Source: Limanda limanda
Lineage: Eukaryota > Chordata > Actinopteri > Pleuronectiformes > Pleuronectidae
Direction: 5' to 3'
NCBI RefSeq assembly: GCF_963576545.1
Contig: NC_083637.1
Span: forward strand, 21,893,507-21,957,506
Length of the DNA stretch: 64,000 nt
A program made the position numbers and the translations under genes. Of the stretch, positions 36,861-50,400 are shown piece by piece. The stretch's first letter is position 1, and each line of letters opens with the position of its first letter. A model generated the notes under the pieces. It saw only the letters and a list, made by a program, of their open reading frames with translations. It did no database searches and was not told the DNA's origin.

Positions 36861-39800
36861 CCTTTTTTATGAAAAGTGTAGTCAGAATTATTGCTCTGGT
36901 CTCCTGTACTGAAGAAACACATTCATATGGGTGATTCAGCCACACACAGGTGCTTCCAGTGCCAGTGTTCTGTGCCAAGTAGGAAATTGCATGATGTTTA
37001 TATAGTGTAGTTAAAAAAGAACTAACCATGACGACAGTTTAAACAACAAACACAGCAGCAATGTTCTGTTTGGAACAAGTGGTTTGGTCTTAAACATCTA
37101 TTCAGAGCAGGCTTCTCTGTTTGACCCAGGATTATGTTGGCTGGTGAAGCACAAACACTGTCAACTTTTGTGCCTTTAACAGTTTTATGCTGGTTACCCC
37201 CCTCCGTCTGGCTGAGTTCTGGGATCCTCGAGGCCTCACTCCAACGCTGGGCGTCCAATCTGCCGGAGTCGTGACCTCAGCCCAGTCCCAGCTCACCGGG
37301 GATCTCATCCCTGCCCGGCCTCAGCTCTGGCCTCGTTCCACAGAGCCGCTCTGCTCGTTTTCTGTGTGGATCGAGAGGTGCCGAGAAGCCGTCACTGGAA
37401 ATACCGTGGTTGTGTGCGGTGTCTGTGTGTGGCGTTTAAATAAAAGTTGGCCAGAATGCGCCAAAGCCAACAGATTTGTTCCTGATGTGCCAGGCATACA
37501 ACCCATTAAGCCTTCAGAGCCCATTAGTAATTTACATCACAAAGACAGCACCCGCTCTCATTTGACTGTGCAGGTTCTACACAGTGAACCGCTTCAGGGC
37601 AGAACAAACTGCAAACTGATTGAAAAAAGAGCAGACTAGACAAAATGCTGCTGTTTGTCGAGTTGTAACTATCAAATTCAAAGTTGGAAGATGTGTGCGA
37701 TCTTTTTCAGCTTTAATTGGCCGTCTCTGAAAAGCTCAGCAGACAAATGTTCTCTAAATCTCTGCCATGTAGCCTGATGTTTTCAATTTATCTCCTTTCC
37801 CTTCCAAGGTCTCCCGGCCTCCACGAGCTGAAGACAAACTCTTGGAAATTAAACTTGTCAATTTGAAACGGACCCTCAATCAGGCGTCATCATGGGACGG
37901 CTGAAGGAGGAGGGGCAAACGGCCGCCGCCATTAATGTGTCTTTTCTAACAAGAATCTCAGAGGTGATGTCATGAAATCTGTCAGGTCCATGTGAAGGCT
38001 GCACCCGTGGCATGAAATGAGAACACTGAGAACTAAACATGTGCTGTTGTGCATCGGCAAAAAATTGTAGATGATTTTATTGATCTGTAAAATAGTACAT
38101 ATGCATTGCTTGCTTATCCCCAAGTTTAAATTCCACAGTTCATTCTTCTACAAATGGTGGTTTTTCACAATTTGTCTGTCCTCTGACTGAAGCCTACAGA
38201 GCCAGAGTCCTGACAGGTGACATTTTTTGTCGATAAGTAGCTCGTGGGAACATATCTGCACAGTAAAGGCAGAACCAGAATTGAGAACAGGTGGATATAT
38301 TTAAAACTTTCATAGAATCTTAAATTAAATATAATTTGCTTTATTTTTGTTGGCCAAAATCCTCAGGTCGGTATCATGGGCTCCAAAGAACATCATAATT
38401 ATACTAAAGGATAGATATTTTTACAAAAAGATGAAAAAAGTGAAATATAAAATGATGAGCATTTTGATGTGAATCTTATTCTGTCATCATTACACATTAA
38501 CAATACATATATAGACAATGTAAACAAAGTCTTTTTGTTATATTGTGACTGTAGATGCTCAAGCAGAAGCAAAAATTTGGACATTTTATGAGCTTATAAG
38601 TGCGGTTTCATCCCCAACTCGTTTTCTTTTCTGTTCTCCAAAGGTCAACCCTTACATACAAAAGTCATGCATGCACTCCAACGGAACCCCACCCATGTGA
38701 TGCGACCACACGCCTGTGGTCACGGAGCGTTAACTGTACATCCCATTCAATTAGAGTTTGAGTTGTGATGACCTTCCCTTCCTGTGGCCTCCTGCTCCCT
38801 GCGTTTCCCTGAGATGAGGAGCCCACCACTAAAACCACACACAGTCTCACACACTTGAATGTGGCACCAAAGGGCACCAGCACTCCAGACCGCCCTCTCT
38901 TTTCTCAGCATCCCATAAGATATACAGTAAACACATGTCCTGCCCCATGCAGGGGCTGGAGCCATGGCAACAGTGTCAGATACGAACCACCCGCTTGACA
39001 AATATATGAAAGACGCGACGCATTCAGTGGAAGGAAACGAGAGCGAAGAGGAGGAGAGCAGAGGAGGGGCAGCCACTTTTTTTTTTTGCTTTTGTCTGGA
39101 AAAGCATCTATAGAGTGGCATTTGGTGTCATGCCAGATTCTCTCCTCCACAGACGGGCACAGAGTAAACTGGATTAGTCACTGAGAGGCCTTTCTCCCAT
39201 AACTGACAGCCAAGGAGAGCAGAAAACTTCAAACACATTCAGGACGTGTCTACCTAAAGACCAGACATGTATTCAGATGGAAATGCCTTTATCATCGCTT
39301 TCTGACTGTATGTGCTGTACATGTGAATGGGAAGTGCCGGATTAAAACAGTCAAGAGGCTGAACTCAATGAAGAGCTTTCTGCATCTTTTGTTGAGCCAA
39401 GACCTCTGTGGTCTTTAATCATTGTTTCTCCAGGGCTGCTACTCGACTGCTGCCCTCTCAGCGCTCATAGAATCCTGCACGGGCTGTTAACGTTACTCAT
39501 AAAAAGTGATGTACAGTGTTTCCTGCAATATTTATTTTGTCGATGTGAGTTTCCCATTTTCAGCACCATGAAAAGTTTCTTAACTAATGAATTGACTTTG
39601 TAGATTTGTGTCGTATTGGCGGAAACATCTTGCTGAAGGACTGAAAGACTGATACATTTACATTGATGTTGATTAATGTGTGTTGGCCTTACAAATCAAA
39701 CATAAAAAATGGCATTGCAGTCAAAAAACACACTCTGATTTCAGTGTTCAAAATCATCAACAGTATTTGCACTGAATAACTGAATATCCTTATTAGATTC

Positions 39801-42800
39801 AGAATGCCTGTTCATTTTAAGTTTCTACTGTAGCTTTAGTAACTTATTTTTTAAGTACTAAATGTCACCATGTAAGTTTAGTGCAGTGGTACATGGTGGT
39901 GTAAATACATGCTCATGTAACTCTTAAATAGAATAGTCTTTCTGTAGAGCAACGTACCTCCATCATGGCCCAACACCTCCCGAATGAAACCACATTTCAA
40001 TGTTCTAGATATTTTGACCTTTACCAAATTACACACACTATCACTCATAAATATCAACCCCCTGAGTATCTCTTTTAATTCAGAGAAGAGTTCTTTCTTG
40101 GTCCATGTCCCACCTGTCCCAAAAGTTGCATGGACATTTTATTTTTTCATAATCTGGTGGTTTGATTGTTTATCAAACCACCAGATGAGAGTGAAAACAT
40201 AACTTCCAGGAGGAGGTAATAAGCAGGACCGTGTAAGATATTGATTATTCTTCTGTCACAGGGATGTCTCAGATAAAACTTTGTGGTGTTGAGAAATATG
40301 CTGAAAAAGTCACAATTCTAAACAGACTGCATGAATAAGTACGTTAGTCAGAGTTAAATGAAACTGGTATGAGATCTACTCGTATACTTTCACATTGCCA
40401 CTGATTTAGCACTTTATTTAAGCAGCTACTAAATCTCTTTCAGCTTCTGATAAACTCAGCTGCAGCATTTCTGATCCACCAACAGTTAAACAAATGGCCA
40501 AAGACAATATATGCGGATTTTCCGATTCATGGACTTAAAGTAATTAACGAAGCATCAAGCTTAATCAACCCTCAGCATGTGTGTGTGAGTGTGTGTTCCT
40601 CCTTCTTGAGACACCAGCTGCCCTGATAACAGGGACCCCCCAGCCACACCCCCCATCCAAAGAAACACACATCACACTCACATCACACAGCCAGCCCCCT
40701 CTCTAACCCCCCCCCCCCCACACACACACACACTTTAAACCCCCGAAACCTCCTGTTTACAGAACCCTCACACCCATCCTTAAAATATATCAAGGTAGTA
40801 AATCACTCAACAAGAAATCCTAATCCTAATCCGATCCAGAATCACCACACTGTAAATGTATTAACTATAAATAGAACTCGCTTTTACTCAACACTTTCCC
40901 CCGTTGATGATACAGCAGCCGATACATTTGGTGTTTGGAGAACTGTTTCCACGTGTTGATTAATGTGTGTTTACATGGCACGTATTGAGCCTCTCATATA
41001 AAGGCCTCCATCCCCTGCAGTGGTCGTTGAACTACTGTTTATCTAAGACCAGTGGAGGGAAACCTTTCATCTGCTCCGCCCCCATAAAACTAAATTCAGC
41101 ACCAGACTCAAACTGCTGGACAAACACAATAAACTCTGCACCGCAAAGCAATTCTCCACACGATAGATCCCGACAGGAACGTGGAGATCTAACCGAGAGA
41201 TTACTGACGAGATCAGTCTGTGTTTATTTGGGTTCATTTGTACATGGAAGGGAGCGAAACACGCTAATAACGTGTTTGTGTGCGTTTGGTTTGAGTGCTA
41301 TGACACACCTGCTGATGAAAGATGGTTATTGAAGTGGACAGAGCGCATTAGACTCTTTATTTTTATACTCTTTAGTTCTAGTTTAACATATATACATGTT
41401 TTCTTTTTCTGAGACTCTTTCATCGCTACAAACCCTGAATGGAAGCTTGGCCTGAAAACAGCAGATTGAGTCAGACGGTATAAAAATTTGAATTCCTTTC
41501 TTCTTTCATTAAAAACCCCATTCATTCCTATTTAACCACATCATTACACATTCAGTTCAGTTTTACAAGAGAAAAACAATGTTATAATCATCTTTATTTG
41601 GTTAATTACTTGATTCAGATCAGTTGGTTGGTTGCATGTGTGGACCTGATGTAGACCAAACAGCCGTCTGCCCTCCATCATCTCCCTCATCATGGCAACT
41701 GTTTGTACGAGCTCGTCTATCCGGGCTGGTCCGCAAAACAAAGACCTGGCAGCTCTACTGCCTGTAACCTTATACAGGGACATGAAACGCTGACCTCTGA
41801 CCCCACGTGTGATACAAGTGGCAGCGGTGTCCCGCAGGTCTGCGGTGAACCAGCCAGACGCATTCCCGGCCTCCGTCACAGCAGTGCCTCTGTGGCGTGT
41901 TAGCGCCAGAGCAGCTAAAACGCTTGTGACATTTGTTTTTGATCTCGGTAAATACAAGTCCTCGGTGAAGTGGTGATAAGATTGACACTGTTTTGGGTAA
42001 TTTGGGCATTTGGGGTTTATCTGGGCTATCACGTAAATGTTAGTGTTTGCATGGAACATGATACAGACTTATTTTACGCTGCCAGACATCCCATCATTGG
42101 AATGTTACATACATGAAGGAAGTCCCAGTTGCATGTTGAAGGTTTGAGCTGAAGGTTGAGCTTCACTGGGATGGACTGTGTTTAATCACATCAAACCATA
42201 TAAACCCACATCTGTTTCCCAGCCCTGCTCTAGAAAGCCAGTACTGCTGTCCTTCTGTAAAGCTCATACTCTGATACAGGATTGGCTTCATAGAGTAAAG
42301 GAGCAGTTCATCAAAAATAAGAGGAAAAAAAAAGTTTAAAAAATATTTTGAAATGTACAGACTTAAATCAAAACTTCATTCATATGGTGTCAACAGAAAT
42401 AACTTTAGCAGGTATTTCAATCTCTGTGAAGATAAATATCAATAATAAAATATTTGAATATCACTAGAGGTAAGTTAGAATAAATGTGCTTTATAATTTT
42501 TATGATAAAACCAGTTAAAACATCTGTTGGACTTTATGACAATTACTGTTATTTAATTGTTTTACTGTTATTTGGGCCATAAATCAATGTTGTTTCTCTC
42601 AAAAATAAAAAGAATACATATTAAATACTTTCAAGATAATTTGCTGTTTCATCTCCTCCACTGTTAATGGTAGTTAAATGGGATTTATACTGCTGGACTC
42701 TGGCTCATAGTAAACACCCTCTCAGGTTAACAGCCGACAGCAGGACTCTGACCTGCGAGGACTCTCTCAGCACGCTGCCATGGTACAGGCCTGTAAACCA

Positions 42801-44453
42801 CAGGGGAGGGGTTTCAGTGTATGACTTGACAGACAGTGTTTAGCAGTGTATGGTTTTATTACAGTGGTGGTAGTGGTTGTGGTGGTGGGGCTGCAGATGA
42901 GAGTGGGGGTGTTCAAGCACTTCCAAAGCTCCGACAGCGTCAAGTTCTAGCATGAAGACCAGTTTCAGTTCAGCTGCTGGGTTCAGAGCAGCAGAGTCAG
43001 CAGACAGAAACATGTATACCTGCATGCATGTTTGCAGACACACACACACATGTACTGACATGTACACACATGTATATTCTAACCACTTAGCTGCAACTAC
43101 ACACACGTGTTTCCTGTTTCCATGTTGGAAATTCTCCATCACATCAACATTAAGTCCATGTGCTGCAGACAAATGTACGAAATTAGGCCTTTTATCTCCC
43201 ATCCACCCATTACAACTCTGGTGACAAGTAAAAAAGATTAAATAAAATCTTAATCTAACAGGAAAATAGTTAAATACATTATATAGATAATAATGAGCAT
43301 CTGATCATGATCAGCTTTTAGAAAAAGATAACTTCAATAAGTTATTTTGAATGCCATTGTTAACTTGAAAAACTTTTTAACAAAAAAATATGAGAAACAT
43401 AAAATGTGCACCATGAAAACTGATCATTAGCTTGCAGTTTGGCTGATGTTTCCTTCAGTGGCACTCACCACTGAGTAACTGAAAAATAAAAAATTTGAAA
43501 TGTAAATTATTTTTGCTTCTATAAAGAGAGAAATCATCTTATATTCATTCATCATTGTATCATTTTCATCTTCACTTATTGTATAATTAATGTAACTGGT
43601 ACATACAACCTTAAGCATGTATCTGATGCTTTTTCTTAATAATTGTCCGTTTCTGTTTCTTGTTTGTTTCTGCAATGAAGTCATAAATTTGAATGGTGCT
43701 ACTTTTCAGTTTCGTTATTGATACAGTTCTTTTCACTGATTTGTTGATGTGTGAAAAATCAGTGTTCACTGTTGTTGTATTGACTCTTTACAGACAGTTT
43801 CTATTTATAAACTTAAACCTAAGAAAGGAAATGTTTTAATAATCTTTTTTTATATGTCTTCACTTTCGTCATTGTATATGTATTGTACTGTAATATTATA
43901 TTTTCTCTTAAATTAAAATAGTTTTTTTTATTTTTGCTTTTGAATCTATTGGAAATATTTATTTGAAAGCTGGAGAGAAGTGTGACATTACCCAGTTTAT
44001 TGATTTTGACAAACATGGCAGCCCGTCAATGAAGCTTCACCTCCACTTGCAGCTTTATGTTAATCATCTTTCACCAACAGTTACATCAGGATCCACAAAT
44101 GCTCTCATTCTCCCTCAGCACTACGTTTCCTTGCTCCTGTTATTAGTACTATAGTGAAGCCTTCACGGGCCCCTTATGGTTTCATCACAGAGCAGACAAT
44201 AAAAGTCCGGAGGAGCCCAATAAAGACATGAACCAGGCGTTATGGATGGGAGCCGAGACAGATGACTGGGAGACAGCGAGCAGGAAAAGAGACAGGGACA
44301 TGCATGCAAGTGGAGGGGGGGGGGGGGTGTGACAGTCTGTATCCCAGTCAACAATAACACAACACTCAGCTGGAATATACAACAATATTAGTGCAACCAC
44401 AGGAGATCTGGCTCTGGAAATAGTGAGTGATTGGTGGGACGTGGTGGAAGCTG

Positions 44454-44455
<2 letters not shown>
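36861..44455. other. gene-free region upstream of cxcl12
   Basis: About 7.6 kb with no supported gene. The longest open frame (41544-42059, minus, 171 codons) has no recognisable domain. The segment around 37690-37990 has the look of conserved regulatory DNA, and 41791-41809 holds a nuclear-receptor-type direct repeat joined to an E-box. A C/CA run is at about 40708-40732. These are candidates for distal control of the chemokine gene, by position only. Confidence 0.45.

Positions 44456-44531
<76 letters not shown>
44456..44531. repeat. (TG)n microsatellite upstream of cxcl12
   Basis: About 38 TG units, ending roughly 480 bp before the cxcl12 start codon. Confidence 0.96.
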
Positions 44532-44534
<3 letters not shown>

Positions 44535-44799
44535 CTGGCAGATGGCAAGAGGAGGGGAAGTGATTGAACAGAAATATGCAAAAAGGAGGAAAGTGACAAA
44601 AAATTGGAATTAGAGATTAAACTGACAAAAGTATCGTAAATAAAGGAGGCATAAAACTTAGCAGGAAGAGAGAAAATGAAAGAGACCAACTGGAGAGAAA
44701 TGAGAGTGAAAAAAGAGAAACAGAATTCCACAGACTTTCCTCTTGATTCTCAGCCAACACATTTACAATTGAGGAAGTCTGTACTGACTCGCTGCCGCT

Positions 44800-45007
44800 C
44801 CCCTCCCCTCCCATACTTTCACCTCCTCTCCTGCTGGGACCCCCCTCCCTCCTGAGAAAGTGGGACTCCCTCTCACCCTCCCTCTCCCTCTCTCTCTCCC
44901 ATCTGAGGCTTTAACACAGCAAAGAGCAGAGCTGCTGGTCACAGTTGTGCCCTGGATTGTAGCTGAGAGAGAGCAGCCCTCCTGCAGCCTGTGAGCCCAC
45001 CACCACC
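44800..45007 (+). promoter_or_regulatory. cxcl12: cxcl12 proximal promoter and 5' UTR
   Basis: A strongly pyrimidine-rich tract (44800-44900, CCTCCC and CTCTCTC repeats) precedes the probable transcription start. No good TATA box is visible, in line with the TATA-less promoter known for mammalian CXCL12. The start codon lies in CACCACCATGG, an excellent Kozak context. The transcription start itself cannot be fixed from sequence. Confidence 0.5.
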
Positions 45008-45074
45008 ATGGATGTCAAACTGCTGGCACTGATGGCTCTGCTGGCCGTGGCCACACATACACCAGCCTGCACCG
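45008..45074 (+). CDS. cxcl12: cxcl12 exon 1: signal peptide of chemokine CXCL12/SDF-1
   Basis: The gene encodes a secreted CXC chemokine of 102 residues, ligand of CXCR4 (and the scavenger CXCR7/ACKR3), which guides migrating cells such as germ cells and the lateral line in fish. This exon carries the start codon and 22 codons plus one base: a basic-hydrophobic signal peptide MDVKLLALMALLAVATHT. The donor CCG|GTGAGT is strong, phase 1. After joining, Ala23 is followed by Lys24-Pro-Ile-Ser-Leu, the conserved receptor-activating N-terminus of the mature protein. Coding length over four exons is 309 nt with the stop. The fish paralogue (cxcl12a or b) is not resolved here. Confidence 0.93.
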
Positions 45075-47370
45075 GTGAGTCCAGGGACTGTCGACTGGTT
45101 AATACTGGAAGTTGTGACTGTTTCTTTGGTAACTTTTTAACATGGACTTTTTTAGATATAAAGATGTGGAGAGGGTTTTGCTTCATCAATCATTTTGATT
45201 ATTAATATTGGTTCTATGTATTTATATTAGCTATTAAATAACTGCCTGTATAAGAAAATGAGTCTCACATCATAATGAAGATACTGTCTGGGTTCATGTT
45301 TAATTTCTTTTGAGTTGTCAAAGCTTAACTTCTGGCATCGTCGATGGTCTTTTGTCGGTTTTATTCCTCTAGATTTTGGTTGATGATGATGAGCTTCACT
45401 TGTTGACGTCTAGATAGAAATCTTTTTTAGTGAGGGGAGATTAGACTTTCATTTTATAATTCATTATTATTTTTGTCTATTAAATGCCTATTGTAGCGCT
45501 GTAATGATCGGTGAATTTGTCAAATGAATGCAGCTAATTTTTGATTGACTAGTTGTTCATTAATTGAAAATAACTGACTGACTTTTCAAGGGTTAATTCT
45601 TGCTGGTTTTCAAAGATCTCTATCTTCAATCTTTTTTTTCCCATTTATAAATTAAATAAAAAAGAATCAGTACATTTTATGAAAAATAGTCATCGTTCCA
45701 ACTCTGGATTAATGGTATAGAAGATAAAATAGAATACTGACTAACTGGTTATCTACATTACTACTGCAGTGTTTTATAATATTTAAAAGTTATGTATTTT
45801 TCTTATATATTTTTATTTAGTAAATCACGGTCAAATTTGCTATTTAAACTAAAATCCTTCACTTCAGTGAATCCTTCCTTCAGAGTTGTGGTGCAGTCCT
45901 GACCCAGCAGTGATCTTCCTGATCTTCCTGTTAACCTGCAGTAAGAAACATGTTAGGGTGTTGGGTGCCCTGCGTTTATTCTCAGCTTGTGGTTTCGGCC
46001 CCAGTCAGACCCCCGGCAGCACATTAAAGAGTCGGCTCTAAATGTGTGCATTTGTCTTTTCTCTTTGCTTTCTTTTAATTAGTTTCTAATTAGGGATAAA
46101 CAATGCGCTGGTGATAGCGCTGGGTGCTCGCTGCCGGCCCTGGTGCTGCGTGCTGCATAATGATCCCTTAGTTTGCATGAGAAAAGAGCCTGAATGGGTG
46201 AGAGTCATTAGGGTGATATTACTGAGGATTTAGCCATTTGTGGTGGCACATTTGGTGTTGCATTATAAACATGAATATCAATGGGAATGTACTGAACCTT
46301 GAAACAAAAGTCTGTTAGATCCACTTGATTTTGTTGATTTGTGTGTTTATCTGAGCAGGAAATGGGCTCTTGTACAAAGAATGAGTTGTTTGAATTTTCT
46401 AAACATCCCCCCCAAAAAAATTCTGCATCTGTTCTGTGTCCCTCTATAATTTCTTGACTCTCAGTGCAGATTTGTCAAAGCTTTTTTCCCCCTTTTCAAA
46501 CCCAGTCTATTAAGACTCAAGTCCGGGCAATTAGATGGTTTCTTAACTCATTTAAGTTTTTATTGCCGACTCTTTGCTTTCATCCTCAGTACTGACATTT
46601 TCACAACCACAATCACTTTTTTCTTTAGGGCAAACAATTACAAAACTACAATAATCGCCTGCATTTTGAAGTTTGTGCATCTGTGGTCCTCTGGGCCCCC
46701 GCAAAGCCTCCATGGAGGCGCGGGGTCATTTGTAATCATTTTAAGAATGTACTTGAGGTGATTTCCACTGAGGCTGTTGATGCCGCCTGAGCCGCAGAGG
46801 GCCCTTTCATAAAAGAGGACGAATATTGCAAATTGAATGTCGAGGGCCCTTCTCCTTCAGGGAGGCCGCGCTAAATGCTCTGGGAGTGAAAAGCTAAAAT
46901 TCTGCATGTGTGTGTGTGTGTGTGAGTGGTCAGAAAGCGCTAATCTCTTTTTAATGAACATGTTGGTCCGAGCTGTAGCAGGTAAACCCTTGTGTTCCCA
47001 TACGATTGAAGACTTGTTACAGTACACTAAACATGTTTTGTCATTTGTCTTCTGAAGGAAGTGATGCTTTTTATTACAAATGAAATGGAGTCAAGGCTAC
47101 TTTCATTTAGATTTGAATTTTACGTTAATATTTAAATCCTTGTGTGGATCTTAACAATCCCTTCTCTGTGTACGACATTTAAATTAAATATTTAAGCAAC
47201 ATTTCCATCCTCTCCAGTAGCCACCTCATCTGCCACTGGACTGAAAAACACATTCAACCGATTTATTTCAAATCCTGTCGACGCTTGTGCCTTATTCCCT
47301 TGTAATCCTATTGAATTTCTCTGCTATAATATATAATGCTAATTTGGGCTTTTCCTTTGTGTGTTTTCAG
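45075..47370 (+). other. cxcl12: cxcl12 intron 1
   Basis: 2296 bp, GTGAGT to TTTTCAG. No mobile element was recognised. Segments near 46060-46215 and 46660-46905 are more GC-balanced and word-rich than the surrounding AT-rich intron and might be conserved regulatory elements. Confidence 0.85.
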
Positions 47371-47488
47371 CAAAGCCCATCAGTCTGGTGGAGCGGTGTT
47401 GGTGTCGTTCCACCCTCAACACGGTTCCCCAGCGCTCCATCAAAGAGCTCAAGTTCCTCCACACGCCCAACTGCCCCTTCCAAGTCAT
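47371..47488 (+). CDS. cxcl12: cxcl12 exon 2: chemokine core, CXC motif
   Basis: 118 nt after a TTTTCAG acceptor, ending at CAT|GTAAGT, phase 2. It encodes the mature N-terminus, the CXC pair C32-W-C34, the N-loop, and the beta strands with QRSIKELKFLHTPNCPFQV. C57 in this exon is expected to pair with C32, and C34 with C72 of exon 3. The segment is the most conserved part of the family, and every expected cysteine is in place. Confidence 0.96.
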
Positions 47489-50400
47489 GTAAGTAAATAG
47501 GTATAAAGTTACTCCACTGAGTAAAGCTTGATGAAACATATTTCCTGAGTGGGTCCTTTAAATGATCCTGTCACCGATGGAACTTGTTGAAGTTCATTCT
47601 TAAGGATGTGGGTGAGATTAGGTGAATGTTAATGACTGTGATGTTTAGTGTCAAGCTTCTGGTATCCTGCAGTCTTCTGGCATGTTTCAGACAATGTCTC
47701 CCTTTCCATGTGCAGGAGGTTAAAACATCAGCTCCAGCTCAGTGACTATTCATCTTTAGAGGCTTTAAAGTCTTTGTTTGTACTGGACGTTCATGCACTG
47801 GAATATAATAGCTGGGTGGTCGTTGACAGGACCATTGTCGGGTCCATGTGCTTATTGAATGAAACATGATGCTCCTTAGATATGTTGCAACCCACGGTGG
47901 AGCAACGGGTCAGAATGATCTTATATCTGTTCTTAAGGAGCAGCAATAGTGTTAAGATTATAACGTAAGTCTATCTGTTTTTATTAATTTCGAATTTCAA
48001 ACCCAAACATCTATATTGTCACGCCAAGAGTAAAAGGTCGATTTAGCAGCATTTCATTGCAGAAAAGCTTTAGGAACACATGTAAGAGCCATTGCACCAA
48101 ATAATGAGAATTAAAAAGAGGTTACCTGTTACCATATTTATACAGCCAATGAAATACTAAGATGATTAAATCTAAATTAAATGTAAAAAGTGCCATTTTA
48201 TTCATATATAATATATTATATTTAAATATACACCCATTATACCCCATCCAATGAAAATCCAATTGTTTATATAGTGAATCCTTTAAAAATATATATATAT
48301 ATATATATATGAAAGAAGAAAAAAAGCTATGCACCCAAACATATTCATCCATATATATATATATATATATATATATCAATAAAATATTTAAAATGTGCTG
48401 AAAGCAGTGAGCTATTAAAAGTTTCAATCTGCCACTTAGATAAAATCAAAGAAATGGTAAAAAATAGTGAAAGTAATGAAAGGTTCAGACTTTTTTTCAC
48501 CAGTTCACCATCTTTGATTGTTGAGAGCTGCACAGTTTTATTACATAAGCCCTAATCATTCGGGCTATCGAGCGCAGGCAGAGCGTTTCATTATCCTTAT
48601 GTATTTATCCTGTCATTTTTCTTTTATCCCCTTTAGTTTTAATTTTCACTGTTATTTGGTGAGTAAAATAAAATCCAAACCTCCATCCAAAGATACATTA
48701 ATTAAATCCAGTGTCGATTAAAAACGGATGTGTGAAGCATGGTGTTAAAATCTTTCTCTTCCTTCCCGAGTGAGAGGCCTGAGTTTAAAACAACACGATC
48801 CACTCAGAGAGGAAAGCAGCGACGGCCCGAGCTCTGGGGGCCATTTATGTTTTGCAAAGGAAGCAATAATTGAGGGTCAAAGCGATTACCTTTGTATGTG
48901 TGCTGACCCCCTCGGTGTCCCTTATACACTTTTTCTTTTATTTCCCGACTGCATTGAGAATAATGTCAGTGGTCTGGAACACATTAAGTAAAACTGCCCC
49001 ATTCATTTGTTCGCTATAGAAAACTTGACGGCAGAAGACTTACAGCCAAAAGGCTACAAGTCTGTGGTGTTTCTACCATAAAAGGGAGGGAGGGACAGCG
49101 GGTTGAGTGAGTGGCGAAAGGTCAGTGAGGACATGTGATGCTCCGGCCACGGCCACACACGCTCTCGGACTTCCCTCCGCAAACCGGCCCGGGGAGTCAA
49201 GAAGTCATTCAGTCGCAGAGCGCTGCGCCTGTATCTCTACTCAGACAGATGAAACGTCCCACCGTGCACCCTCCTCCTACCCACTCCCCCCGCCCTGCAT
49301 GCTGTTGGTATTAACTTGCTGTGAAGTAATTACTACCTGCTGCTTGTGGAACTCCGCTCCTCCAATTCCAGCCAAGTCAATTAGGGTTTAGGCTCTCGGT
49401 TGGTCATCCAGACAAGCAGACAGATAAACAGGATGGAGGGAGACACATGAAAACAGCGGTGAGCTCCCCGAGTGGATGAGCCGGGGCCATCCCTAATAAA
49501 ATAAAGCGGAGGGGGAAGACGGGGACATCCCTGGAGGAAAAGCAAACACAGATCCAGTTACTGAGCTGTTTGGCCTCCTGACTCACATGTTGGTTGGAGG
49601 GATTTGAGGCCTGATGCTCAGATTGATGCTCCTGAACCACTCTTTTAAGTTGAGGAGCCATTTGCTCATTTGCACGTGTGCGCGCATCTAAATGGGGGTG
49701 AGGAATAGGGGAGGTGGCACTTTAAAGGGGCAGCAGAGGTGGTGGGGAGGGGGCACAAATTAAATCAGCCGGCAGTTCGAGGCGGAGAGGAATGTGTTTA
49801 ATTTGCAGAGTTGTGTGATGGAGCGATGGAGGGCGGAGAAAGAGGAGCAGCGAGGTAATACACCTCGGAGTTGTTAAGTCTCATACACGACCTTTTGCCA
49901 CCGAGGTGTGAGACCCACATGTTGGGAGGGAGCGAGACCCCGGCCGCCCCCCCGCCCCTCCTGCTCAGCCCAGTGGATCTGAAGCTCAGTGTTTGATGAC
50001 AGAACAAATCCTCTTCTAAATATTTGGCTCGGTTCTTCATCAACAGGCACACTCTCTGTCACCGCAGAGCTGTAAATCATAAAGAGGGATTAAGCCCTTT
50101 TATTTCTCAGCTATTTAACCTTTATTTCACCAGGAAAGTGTCAATGAGATAAACAGAAAAAAGCATGTTTACAAGTGTGTCCTGGACAATAAAAAGGTCA
50201 GAGAGACAGATAACACAACAATAAATAGAAATGGAACCAGAGGGACACCTCCATCGAGGCTGATCAATCCCTTAATGAAACCACATTTCACTAAATCCAG
50301 TACATTTTATTTGGATTGAACACACTCATAAATATCAGTCCCTTAAACAGGTCAGATTTGTTTCCCCTTAACGTCCAATCCCACAAAAGTAAAAAAAATA

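Noticed and set aside
41544..42059. 171-codon minus-strand frame
   Set aside because: Longest unexplained frame outside the mobile elements, but no domain, no homology I recognise, no splice or promoter context.
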